In this document: one piece after another, positions 8,952-14,086 of the stretch
Layout: each line of letters opens with the position of its first letter
Numbering within the stretch: position 1 is the stretch's first letter
Assembly (NCBI GenBank): GCA_045612665.1
Contig: JAZKZO010000025.1
Coordinates: 1 to 29,745 of the forward strand
DNA length: 29,745 nucleotides
Direction: 5' to 3'
DNA from: RGIG2000 sp045612665
Lineage (GTDB): Bacteria; Bacillota; Clostridia; Oscillospirales; CAG-272
The notes under the pieces: model-generated
Seen by the model: only the letters and a program-made list of their open reading frames with translations
The model's database searches: none
What the model was told of the DNA's origin: nothing
Translations under genes and position numbers: made by a program

Positions 8952-10043
8952 ATGGAAAGATGGAGTGAAAAAAGGGCTTGGGAGTGGTACAATTCTCGCC
9001 CTTGGATAAGAGGCTGTAACTATATGAGCGCATCGTGCGCCAATAGAGTTGACCAATGGCAGTCCTTGCATTTTGATGAGTATCTTGAAGAAACCGAGCA
9101 GGAGCTAAAGCTAATGAGGGAGCTCGGCTTTAATAGCGTGCGTCTTATTTTGGAGTTTGTCGTTTGGCAAAAGGAGCACGATGTATTTCTTGAAAATTTC
9201 GAAAAATACCTGTCCCTGTGTGCAAAATACGGCATTTCCTGTATGATAGTTTTGGCAAATGACTGTATGCCACCAAAAACGGAGCTTTGGAAAATGCCTG
9301 ATATAGGCGAGCAACATTACGATATCGGCTACCACGGTGGAAGAAAGCACTCTCAGCACGGCGGACATAACTGCCCCGCACCTCATTATTACTTCGATGA
9401 TGAGATTTTAAGAGAACAGTATTTTGAGATGGTAAAGGAAATTGTAACCATCTATAAGGACGACTCGCGTGTGCTTATGTGGGATTTGTTTAACGAGCCT
9501 GGAAATAGCAACCGTGAGAATATAACAATGCCATACCTTTCGCGTATGTTTGAAACCGTGCGTAGTATCAATCCCTCACAGCCACTAACCGTCGGCGCGT
9601 GGTGGTTTGACCAAAACGATTTCCATACAAGCGAGGTAAATCAGTTCGCGCTCGACAATTCCGATATAATAACATATCACAATTATAGCACCTATGAGGA
9701 GCATGTCCGTGTGCTCAAATACTTAAAGAGCCTTAACCGTCCGATTATAAACACCGAATGGCTTGCAAGATGTACAGGGAATACCGTTTTCGAAAATTTC
9801 CCACTTTTCTATCTTGAAAATATAGGCTGTTATAACTGGGGCTTTGTTGCAGGAAAATATCAAACCTATGAGCCGTATGAGGCACACTGGAAATGGTATC
9901 AGGACGACCCGAAAGCACCGATAGACTTTACAAAATGGTTTCACGACCTCTATCGCCCGTCGCATCGCCCTTACGACCCAAGGGAAACCGAGCTAATTAA
10001 AAAATTCTGCGATTTTGCAGATAAGGATTTTGAAAGTAAATAA
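8952..10043 (+). CDS. GH5-like (cellulase/mannanase-type) glycoside hydrolase
   Basis: A 363-residue protein from ATG 8952, with AGGAG at 8943-8947 and a 10-nt gap from the previous gene. It is a clan GH-A (beta/alpha)8 barrel. LGFNSVRLILEF (about 58-69) is the usual strand-2 Arg motif, WDLFNEPGN (about 177-185) carries the acid/base Glu182, ITYHNY (about 240-245) is the His/Tyr strand, and IINTEWLAR (about 265-273) carries the nucleophile Glu269. No signal peptide, so a cytoplasmic enzyme acting on imported oligosaccharides is likely. Subfamily and substrate (beta-glucan, mannan or xylan type) cannot be fixed. It is the last gene of the operon and is followed at once by a terminator. Confidence 0.75.
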   Translation: MERWSEKRAWEWYNSRPWIRGCNYMSASCANRVDQWQSLHFDEYLEETEQELKLMRELGFNSVRLILEFVVWQKEHDVFLENFEKYLSLCAKYGISCMIVLANDCMPPKTELWKMPDIGEQHYDIGYHGGRKHSQHGGHNCPAPHYYFDDEILREQYFEMVKEIVTIYKDDSRVLMWDLFNEPGNSNRENITMPYLSRMFETVRSINPSQPLTVGAWWFDQNDFHTSEVNQFALDNSDIITYHNYSTYEEHVRVLKYLKSLNRPIINTEWLARCTGNTVFENFPLFYLENIGCYNWGFVAGKYQTYEPYEAHWKWYQDDPKAPIDFTKWFHDLYRPSHRPYDPRETELIKKFCDFADKDFESK

Positions 10044-10044
10044 G

Positions 10045-10075
10045 AAAAAGCCAAGTCGAATGACTTGGCTTTTTT
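10045..10075 (+). terminator. terminator of the glycan operon
   Basis: A 10-bp perfect stem (AAGCCAAGTC / GACTTGGCTT) with loop GAAT at 10058-10061, followed by a T run ending at 10075, begins 1 nt after the GH5-like stop codon. The A run on its left side could also stop transcripts arriving from the small RNA array on the - strand. Confidence 0.9.
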
Positions 10076-10097
10076 GCTTGCTCTCGGCTATTATATA

Positions 10098-10178
10098 GAA
10101 AAAGAATTTAACCCCCAGAAAAAGTTTGCCGTTTGCACAGCGATTTCCGTCAAGAGAGACAGCGTAGGGTTAAATTCT
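10098..10178 (-). ncRNA. array RNA 1: ~80-nt small RNA with long closing stem
   Basis: Read on the - strand, the predicted start (~10178) falls on the first base of AGAATTTAACCC, which pairs perfectly over 12 bp with GGGTTAAATTCT at 10103-10114 and is followed by a U5 tract. The 12-bp helix thus closes the whole RNA and can also act as terminator. The ~52-nt interior contains GACGGAAA and GCAAACGGCAAAC and a G5 run next to the closing stem. No start codon with ribosome site is seen. It does not carry the conserved GGAAG apical core of SRP RNA, and it is too short for 6S RNA. No family recognised. Ends are predictions from the promoter and T run. Confidence 0.65.
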
Positions 10179-10184
10179 AATAAT

Positions 10185-10213
10185 ATCATAAACAATTTCT
10201 ATGTATTTGTCAA
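10185..10213 (-). promoter_or_regulatory. promoter of array RNA 1
   Basis: On the - strand TTGACA (10208-10213) and TATGAT (10185-10190) are spaced 17 bp apart. An A/T-rich tract upstream (10216-10246) could act as an UP element. Confidence 0.8.
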
Positions 10214-10241
10214 CACAAAATCAAAAATTTATTTTAAAAAT

Positions 10242-10268
10242 AAAAAACGCTGAGTATAAACTCAGCGT
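10242..10268 (-). terminator. terminator of array RNA 2
   Basis: 9-bp hairpin with a 4-nt loop, followed on the - strand by TTTTTT (10242-10247). Confidence 0.85.
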
Positions 10269-10340
10269 GTGTCATAAGGATTAACCACCTTATGCAATTC
10301 TGGCGTTCGCCAGTAGGTGCAAACGAGATTTGTTTGCCTA
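10242..10340 (-). ncRNA. array RNA 2: ~99-nt small RNA with four hairpins
   Basis: From the predicted start (~10340) the - strand folds as a string of hairpins. The first is TAGGCAAAC with GTTTGCACCTA (10332-10340 and 10314-10324, 2-nt bulge). The second is CTGGC/GCCAG with loop GAAC (10300-10313). The third is CATAAGG/CCTTATG with an 8-nt loop (10273-10294). The last is a 9-bp terminator hairpin ACGCTGAGT/ACTCAGCGT (10247-10268) with a U6 tract. Starting directly in a stem and covering almost every base by hairpins argues for a structured RNA. An AAGGTGG followed by ATG could open a 12-codon frame, but it would run through the terminator and its parts are buried in the third stem. No family recognised. 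Confidence 0.7.
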
Positions 10341-10346
10341 TTAAAT

Positions 10347-10375
10347 ATTTTATCATATTGTGATTTTGTTGTCAA
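10347..10375 (-). promoter_or_regulatory. promoter of array RNA 2
   Basis: On the - strand TTGACA (10370-10375) and TAAAAT (10347-10352) are 17 bp apart. The tract upstream of the -35 box shares 15 identical bases with the one upstream of the RNA 1 promoter. Confidence 0.75.
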
Positions 10376-10394
10376 TGCAAAATCAAAAATTTTT

Positions 10395-10427
10395 AAAAAA
10401 CGGGGTGATTCGGTTCTCCGAGCCACC
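10395..10427 (-). terminator. third terminator-like hairpin behind array RNA 3
   Basis: GGTGGCTCGG / CCGAATCACC on the - strand (10404-10427; one mismatch, one G-T pair), loop AGAA, followed by CCG and a U6 tract (10395-10400). No promoter lies between it and the second terminator. Confidence 0.6.
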
Positions 10428-10433
10428 TTAAAT

Positions 10434-10462
10434 AAAAAATAACCGTTTCTTCCGAAACGGTT
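10434..10462 (-). terminator. second terminator behind array RNA 3
   Basis: AACCGTTTC / GAAACGGTT, 9 bp with loop GGAA on the - strand (10441-10462), then a U6 tract at 10434-10439. It begins right after the U-tract of RNA 3. Confidence 0.8.
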
Positions 10463-10463
10463 T

Positions 10464-10542
10464 AAAAAACGGTCGTTTGGCGTTTTTTGTGGACTCGTAG
10501 CACACAGCTCAGCCCTGTTGCTTCGCAACTTTTAAAACGACT
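10464..10542 (-). ncRNA. array RNA 3: ~79-nt small RNA closed by its termini
   Basis: The predicted start (~10542) is one base before GTCGTTT (10535-10541), which pairs perfectly with AAACGAC (10472-10478); CGTTTTTT follows, so the closing stem doubles as a terminator, as in RNA 1. Inside is the hairpin GTTGC-GAA-GCAAC (10517-10529) and a GC-richer stretch with GGGCTGAGCTGTGTGC. Two further hairpin plus U-tract units follow downstream without promoters of their own, so a longer form reaching ~10395 is possible. No protein frame with a ribosome site and no known family recognised. Confidence 0.65.
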
Positions 10543-10548
10543 ATATTT

Positions 10549-10577
10549 ATTATATCATAAGGGGTGAAATATGTCAA
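10549..10577 (-). promoter_or_regulatory. promoter of array RNA 3 (full consensus)
   Basis: On the - strand TTGACA (10572-10577), a 17-bp spacer and TATAAT (10549-10554): a perfect sigma-A consensus. Confidence 0.85.
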
Positions 10578-10595
10578 GCGTTTATCATTTGAAAT

Positions 10596-10624
10596 AAAAA
10601 TAACCCTGCTTTAAATAAGCAGGG
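10596..10624 (-). terminator. terminator of array RNA 4
   Basis: 8-bp perfect stem CCCTGCTT / AAGCAGGG with a 5-nt loop, then TTATTTTT on the - strand. Confidence 0.8.
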
Positions 10625-10658
10625 CTCAGGACAATCATCTTTGATGATTCCTGTATCA
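10596..10658 (-). ncRNA. array RNA 4: ~63-nt two-hairpin small RNA
   Basis: From about 10658 the - strand has a hairpin CAGG-AATCATC / GATGATT-GT-CCTG (10627-10653; 11 bp, 2-nt bulge, AAA loop) followed almost at once by the terminator hairpin CCCTGCTT / AAGCAGGG (10604-10624) and a U-rich tail interrupted by A. Nothing is left for coding. A two-hairpin RNA this short resembles trans-acting small RNAs or RNA sponges in general layout only; no family recognised. Confidence 0.65.
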
Positions 10659-10664
10659 ATATTT

Positions 10665-10693
10665 ATTATATACGATTTTTACATATTTGTCAA
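10665..10693 (-). promoter_or_regulatory. promoter of array RNA 4 (full consensus)
   Basis: On the - strand TTGACA (10688-10693), a 17-bp spacer and TATAAT (10665-10670). Confidence 0.85.
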
Positions 10694-10694
10694 T

Positions 10695-10729
10695 AAAAAA
10701 GAAAAACCATAAGGTATTACCTCATGGTT
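10695..10729 (-). terminator. terminator of array RNA 5
   Basis: 11-bp stem with a 3-nt loop followed on the - strand by TTTTTC and a T6 run at 10695-10700. Confidence 0.8.
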
Positions 10730-10753
10730 GAAAGAATATTTTTCTTTTCTGTT
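10695..10753 (-). ncRNA. array RNA 5: ~58-nt small RNA
   Basis: The first unit of the array in transcription order. From about 10753 the - strand has an A-rich 5' part with a weak AAAGAA/TTCTTT hairpin, then the terminator stem AACCATGAGGT / ACCTTATGGTT (10705-10729; 11 bp with one G-T pair, loop AAT) and two U tracts. Its promoter is the weakest of the five. It may be a very short RNA or only a leader for the array. Confidence 0.5.
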
Positions 10754-10759
10754 ATTAAT

Positions 10760-10788
10760 AGCATATACTATTTTGCTTGTAAAATCAA
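10760..10788 (-). promoter_or_regulatory. promoter of array RNA 5
   Basis: On the - strand TTGATT (10783-10788), a 17-bp spacer and TATGCT (10760-10765); further from consensus than the other four. Confidence 0.55.
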
Positions 10789-10839
10789 TATTTTTAGTAA
10801 ATTTTTTGAAAGATATTTAAGCCCGAGGTGATTTTGACA

Positions 10840-10863
10840 ACTTTTATCACGCCAAAGGCGTGT
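10840..10863. repeat. 24-bp direct repeat, copy 1
   Basis: Identical over 24 bases to 10985-11008. Each copy contains the hairpin CACGCC-AAA-GGCGTG. Between the two copies lie further small hairpins (TTGCGC/GCGCAA at 10868-10882; a TTTGCC/GGCAAA stem near 10905-10920). Confidence 0.85.
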
Positions 10864-10889
10864 CCGTTTGCGCAAAGCGCAACTTCGTT

Positions 10890-10903
10890 GGGCGCAAGGA
10901 CTC
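10890..10903. repeat. 14-bp copy of the tRNA-Trp 3' region (attachment-site-like)
   Basis: GGGCGCAAGGACTC matches 11209-11222 exactly, which encodes the T-arm and acceptor part of tRNA-Trp. The two copies are in the same orientation and flank the repeat field. Integrative elements that insert at tRNA 3' ends leave such duplications, but no integrase gene is left here. Confidence 0.55.
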
Positions 10904-10954
10904 CTTTGCCTGCGGGCAAAGCCTTTCAAAATAGAAGGACTTTTTCGTTTTTTG

Positions 10955-10986
10955 TTTTGACTACATTTTGACTACATTTTTACTAC
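10955..10986. repeat. 11-bp tandem repeat, about three copies
   Basis: TTTTGACTACA occurs twice in perfect tandem and a third time as TTTTTACTAC. Function unknown; repeats of this kind are common at recombinase sites, which fits the neighbouring tRNA duplication but proves nothing. Confidence 0.7.
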
Positions 10987-11008
10987 TTTTATCACGCCAA
11001 AGGCGTGT
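10985..11008. repeat. 24-bp direct repeat, copy 2
   Basis: Second copy of the 24-base repeat at 10840-10863, 145 bp away. It opens the palindromic repeat field that runs to the tRNA terminator. Confidence 0.85.
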
Positions 11009-11166
11009 ATATCATCAATTCTCAAAGAATTGCATATCATCAACACAAAGTGTTGCATATCATCAAGCCACAGGGAAATGCACGCTGGCGCGTGATGAGA
11101 TACAGCCCCAAAGGGGCTGATGATATACCGACTTGCGTCGAATGATATACCAAGCCTGCGGCTTGG
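11009..11166. repeat. field of short palindromes with ATATCATC / GATGATAT linkers
   Basis: Small hairpins with 3-4-nt loops (AATTCT/AGAATT, CAACAC/GTGTTG, AGCCCC/GGGGCT, CGAC/GTCG, AAGCC/GGCTT) are joined by ATATCATCAA on the left (11009, 11034, 11057) and by the inverse GATGATATAC form on the right (11119, 11142). The whole field is therefore itself an imperfect inverted repeat that could fold as a multi-branched structure. No reading frame in it is believable. It resembles REP-type or non-autonomous miniature repeats. Confidence 0.75.
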
Positions 11167-11168
11167 AT

Positions 11169-11203
11169 AAAAAAAGAACGATGCGATTGCTTCGTTCTTT
11201 TTT
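11169..11203 (-). terminator. terminator of tRNA-Trp
   Basis: 12-bp stem AAAAAAGAACGA / TCGTTCTTTTTT with a 10-nt loop, ending in a T run; on the - strand it starts at the last base of the tRNA CCA end. Confidence 0.85.
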
Positions 11204-11278
11204 GGCAGGGGCGCAAGGACTCGAACCCTGGACACCCAGTTTTGGAGACTGGTGTTCTACCGACTGAACTACACCCCT
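11203..11278 (-). tRNA. tRNA-Trp (anticodon CCA)
   Basis: A complete 76-nt cloverleaf on the - strand. The acceptor stem pairs AGGGGTG (11278-11272) with CGCCCCT, the anticodon stem CCAGT/ACTGG encloses the loop CTCCAAA with anticodon CCA, the T-arm has GGTTCGAGTCC, the discriminator is G and the CCA end is genome-encoded (11203-11205). It has its own promoter and terminator, so it is a single-gene unit. A 14-bp piece of its 3' half is duplicated at 10890-10903. Confidence 0.97.
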
Positions 11279-11296
11279 ATTTCTTACGCGAATTAT

Positions 11297-11325
11297 AGTA
11301 TATCACAGGTTTTTTGAAAATGCAA
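11297..11325 (-). promoter_or_regulatory. promoter of tRNA-Trp
   Basis: On the - strand TTGCAT (11320-11325) and TATACT (11297-11302) with a 17-bp spacer, about 18 nt before the tRNA 5' end. Confidence 0.75.
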
Positions 11326-11371
11326 GTCTTTTTTTAAAATATTTCAGAAAATGGCAAATATGGCAAATTTA

Positions 11372-11400
11372 TTGACAAATACTTGTATTTGTGGTATAAT
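11372..11400 (+). promoter_or_regulatory. promoter of the acyltransferase-transporter operon
   Basis: TTGACA (11372-11377), a 17-bp spacer and TATAAT (11395-11400): full consensus, 33 nt before the start codon. Confidence 0.9.
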
Positions 11401-11433
11401 ATCTTCGTATTTTTTCAAAAGGAGGCAACTCAA

Positions 11434-12660
11434 ATGAAGAAAGACAAAAATAAAAATAAGAAGAAAAAGTGGCTAAAATTCAGACATAGAATAGTGCGAA
11501 ATCTGTTGTTTGCGACTCTTGGTGTTTACGTGCGCCTTAGGTATCGCGTTAAGATTGAGCGCTTTAAGGAGCAAGAAAAGCGTCCGTATCTTGTCTTGAT
11601 GAACCACCAAACGGCATTCGACCAATTTATCCTCGGTATGTCGTTTAAGGGCCCTGTTTATTACCTCGCATCAGAGGATATATTCTCGATGGGATTCGCT
11701 TCATCTCTAATTAAATATTTAGTTGCGCCTATTCCTATCAAAAAGCAAACAACCGACGTTAATGCGATACTTAACTGTATTCGCGTTGCCAAGGAGGGCG
11801 GAACAATCGCAATCGCACCTGAGGGCAACCGAACATATAGTGGTAAAACCGAGTATATGAGCCCGTCTATTGCATCTCTTGCAAAGAAGCTTGGTCTTCC
11901 TATCGCTCTATATAGAATTGAGGGCGGATATGGAGTCCATCCGAGATGGAGCGACGTTATAAGAAAGGGAAAAATGCGTGGATATGTATCTCGCGTTATT
12001 TCTCCCGAGGAATACAAGGACCTCTCCGAGGACGAGCTATTTGAGCAAATCAAAAACGGCTTGTACGTAAACGAGGCAGTGGACGATGCAACCTTTAAGC
12101 ACAAAAAGAGAGCAGAATATCTTGAAAGGTCGGCATATTATTGCCCACATTGCGGTCTTTCAACCTTTAAAAGCAAAAACGACATAATCACCTGCCAAAA
12201 ATGTGGAATGCAGGTTCGCTATATGCCAAACAAGACTCTTGAGGGCGTCGGCTTCGACTTCCCGTTCAAGTTCTATAACGACTGGTACGAGGCACAGGCG
12301 GACTTTACAAACAACCTCAACTTGCTTGAGTATGACAGTACACCTCTTTACGAGGAAAAGGGCGAGCTTTATGAGGTTATTCCGTATCAAAAGAAAAAGC
12401 TTATTTGCAAGGACACGAAAATCGCGCTTTACGGCACAAAGCTAGAGCTTGAGTGTGGCGACGACAAAAAGGTGTTCGAATTTGTCGATACTCCTTATAT
12501 AACCCTACTTGGTAAAAACAAACTAGACATTTATTATGGCGATAAGATTTATCAATTCAAGAGTGATGAGCGCTTCAATGCACTGAAATACGTTCATTTC
12601 TATCATCGTCATAAGAATCTCTTGAAAGGAGATACAAATGGGAAATTTTTGGGATTATAG
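11434..12660 (+). CDS. PlsC-type lysophospholipid acyltransferase with C-terminal zinc ribbon
   Basis: A 408-residue protein from ATG 11434 (AAAAGGAGG at 11417-11425). It starts with a very Lys-rich stretch (residues 1-18) and a short hydrophobic segment (about 22-33) that would hold it to the membrane. Residues ~50-215 are an acyltransferase domain: NHQTAFD (His58-X4-Asp63) and PEGNRTYSG (Glu130-Gly-Asn-Arg133), the two catalytic and glycerol-phosphate-binding motifs of 1-acyl-glycerol-3-phosphate acyltransferases. Then comes a zinc ribbon (CPHC at 237-240 and CQKC at 254-257) and a ~150-residue C-terminal region with no motif I know. Standard PlsC proteins are ~200-250 residues and lack the ribbon, so the substrate may differ. 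It overlaps the next gene by 23 nt. Confidence 0.8.
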   Translation: MKKDKNKNKKKKWLKFRHRIVRNLLFATLGVYVRLRYRVKIERFKEQEKRPYLVLMNHQTAFDQFILGMSFKGPVYYLASEDIFSMGFASSLIKYLVAPIPIKKQTTDVNAILNCIRVAKEGGTIAIAPEGNRTYSGKTEYMSPSIASLAKKLGLPIALYRIEGGYGVHPRWSDVIRKGKMRGYVSRVISPEEYKDLSEDELFEQIKNGLYVNEAVDDATFKHKKRAEYLERSAYYCPHCGLSTFKSKNDIITCQKCGMQVRYMPNKTLEGVGFDFPFKFYNDWYEAQADFTNNLNLLEYDSTPLYEEKGELYEVIPYQKKKLICKDTKIALYGTKLELECGDDKKVFEFVDTPYITLLGKNKLDIYYGDKIYQFKSDERFNALKYVHFYHRHKNLLKGDTNGKFLGL

Positions 12661-14050
12661 CTCTTGGAGTGGAATATTCCTTGTGGGAATTTTGCTCGGA
12701 GCATTGCTCATCGGAAACATTTTGAAGAAGGGGATTCCTTTTTTGAGAGAATCGCTCGTTCCTACTTCGGTTCTTGCCGGAATAGTTATTTTGATTTTCA
12801 CCTCGGTCTATAAGGCAATCACAGGTGAGGTTTTCTTCGACACAGGACTCTTCAACGGCAGAGGAACTGCAATACTTGAGCTCATTACCTATCACGCCTT
12901 GGCACTTGGCTTTATCGCCTCATCTCTTAAAACAACGGGTGGCAAGCTTACAAAGCAACGCTCAAGCGAAATTTTCAACACAGGCGTTACAACTGTTTCA
13001 ACCTATTTAATTCAAGCAATCTTCGGCTTTGGCATTACTCTTGTTGCGGCACTCATTATAAAGGATTTGTTGCCCGCGGCAGGCGTGCTTTTGCCGTTCG
13101 GATACGGACAGGGAACAGGACAAGCCTTAAACTACGGCTCAATTTATGAAACCGATTACGGATTTGTCGGTGGTAGAAGCTTCGGACTTTCTATCGCAGC
13201 CCTCGGATTTTTGAGCGCGAGCATCGGTGGAGTAATTCACCTAGCCATTATGAAAAAGAGAAACAAGCTCGTTTTGTCAACTCGTACCGACGGAAGCACA
13301 CATAGCGACAGAGTAGAGATGAGAGGCGAGATTCCTATGCAGGAGAGCATCGATAAGCTCACCATTCAGGTTGCTATCATTGCACTCGCATACGGTCTTA
13401 CTTATGCTATGATGTACGGCCTTGGCGCGCTTTTGCCAGGTATGAAGTCGACAATTTACGGCTTTAACTTCTTGCTTGGAGTTGTTTCGGCAACACTTAT
13501 CAAGATAACGATGAATTTCCTTCGCAGAAAGCATATTATGAAGAAAAAGTACACGAACAACTTCCTTATGACTCGTGTGAGCAACCTTTTCTTCGATATA
13601 ATGGTTGTTGCGGGAATTGCGGCAATCCGTCTTGACATTCTCGAGCACTACTGGGGCATTTTGCTTATTCTCGGAATTGTAGGCTTGCTTATTACATACG
13701 TTTACAACAGAATAGTTGCAAAGACTCTTTTCCACGATTATTACGAGGAGCAGTTCCTTATGATGTACGGAATGCTTACAGGCACTGCGAGCACGGGAAC
13801 GATTCTTTTAAGAGAGGTTGACAAGGAGTTCAAAACACCTGCCTCGGATAATATGATTTATCAAAACTTCCCGGCAATCGTTTTCGGATTTCCAATGATG
13901 TTCCTTGCAACGCTTGCACCACAGCGCCCAATCTTGACAATGATAATCTTCGTTTTGTTCTTTATCGTTATGAATATAATCCTGTTTAGAAGCAAGATTT
14001 TCAAGCGAAAAAATAAGACGCAAGCACCAACCGATCAAAAAACCGAATAA
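12638..14050 (+). CDS. GltS-family sodium/glutamate symporter-like transporter
   Basis: A 470-residue, highly hydrophobic protein with about 11-12 predicted membrane helices. The start at 12638 lies inside the end of the acyltransferase gene, with AAAGGAG just upstream, so the two are translationally coupled. The sequence has the two-fold repeat layout of GltS proteins: a first substrate-binding hairpin with GYGQGTGQALNYGSIYE near residue 155, and a second with YGMLTGTASTGTILLREVD near 370. The long loop near 215-235 and the charged C-terminal tail are probably cytoplasmic. GltS members import glutamate with sodium, but this Firmicutes subgroup is not well studied, so the substrate is uncertain. 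The pairing with a lipid acyltransferase is unexplained. Confidence 0.7.
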   Translation: MGNFWDYSSWSGIFLVGILLGALLIGNILKKGIPFLRESLVPTSVLAGIVILIFTSVYKAITGEVFFDTGLFNGRGTAILELITYHALALGFIASSLKTTGGKLTKQRSSEIFNTGVTTVSTYLIQAIFGFGITLVAALIIKDLLPAAGVLLPFGYGQGTGQALNYGSIYETDYGFVGGRSFGLSIAALGFLSASIGGVIHLAIMKKRNKLVLSTRTDGSTHSDRVEMRGEIPMQESIDKLTIQVAIIALAYGLTYAMMYGLGALLPGMKSTIYGFNFLLGVVSATLIKITMNFLRRKHIMKKKYTNNFLMTRVSNLFFDIMVVAGIAAIRLDILEHYWGILLILGIVGLLITYVYNRIVAKTLFHDYYEEQFLMMYGMLTGTASTGTILLREVDKEFKTPASDNMIYQNFPAIVFGFPMMFLATLAPQRPILTMIIFVLFFIVMNIILFRSKIFKRKNKTQAPTDQKTE

Positions 14051-14052
14051 AC

Positions 14053-14083
14053 AAAAAGGAATCACGCGAGTGATTCCTTTTTT
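14053..14083. terminator. bidirectional terminator between transporter and yifB
   Basis: Perfect stem AAAAAGGAATCAC / GTGATTCCTTTTT with loop GCGA, with an A run on one side and a T run on the other; it serves the + transporter gene and the convergent - yifB gene. Confidence 0.9.
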
Positions 14084-14086
14084 ATT

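Noticed and set aside
10098..10340. SRP RNA, 6S RNA or a known riboswitch as identity of array RNAs 1 and 2
   Set aside because: The SRP apical GGAAG/AGCA core is missing, both are too short for 6S RNA, and no downstream gene is fused to them as for a riboswitch.
10262..10528. 88-codon frame on the - strand
   Set aside because: It crosses two promoters and several terminator hairpins of the small RNA array.
11009..11066. Regularly spaced ATATCATCAA units resembling a CRISPR array
   Set aside because: Repeats are only ~10 bp with 23-25-bp period, the spacers are palindromes, the linker inverts half way, and no cas gene is near.
10972..11235. 87-codon frame on the - strand
   Set aside because: It runs through the tRNA, its terminator and the palindrome field, and has no believable protein character.
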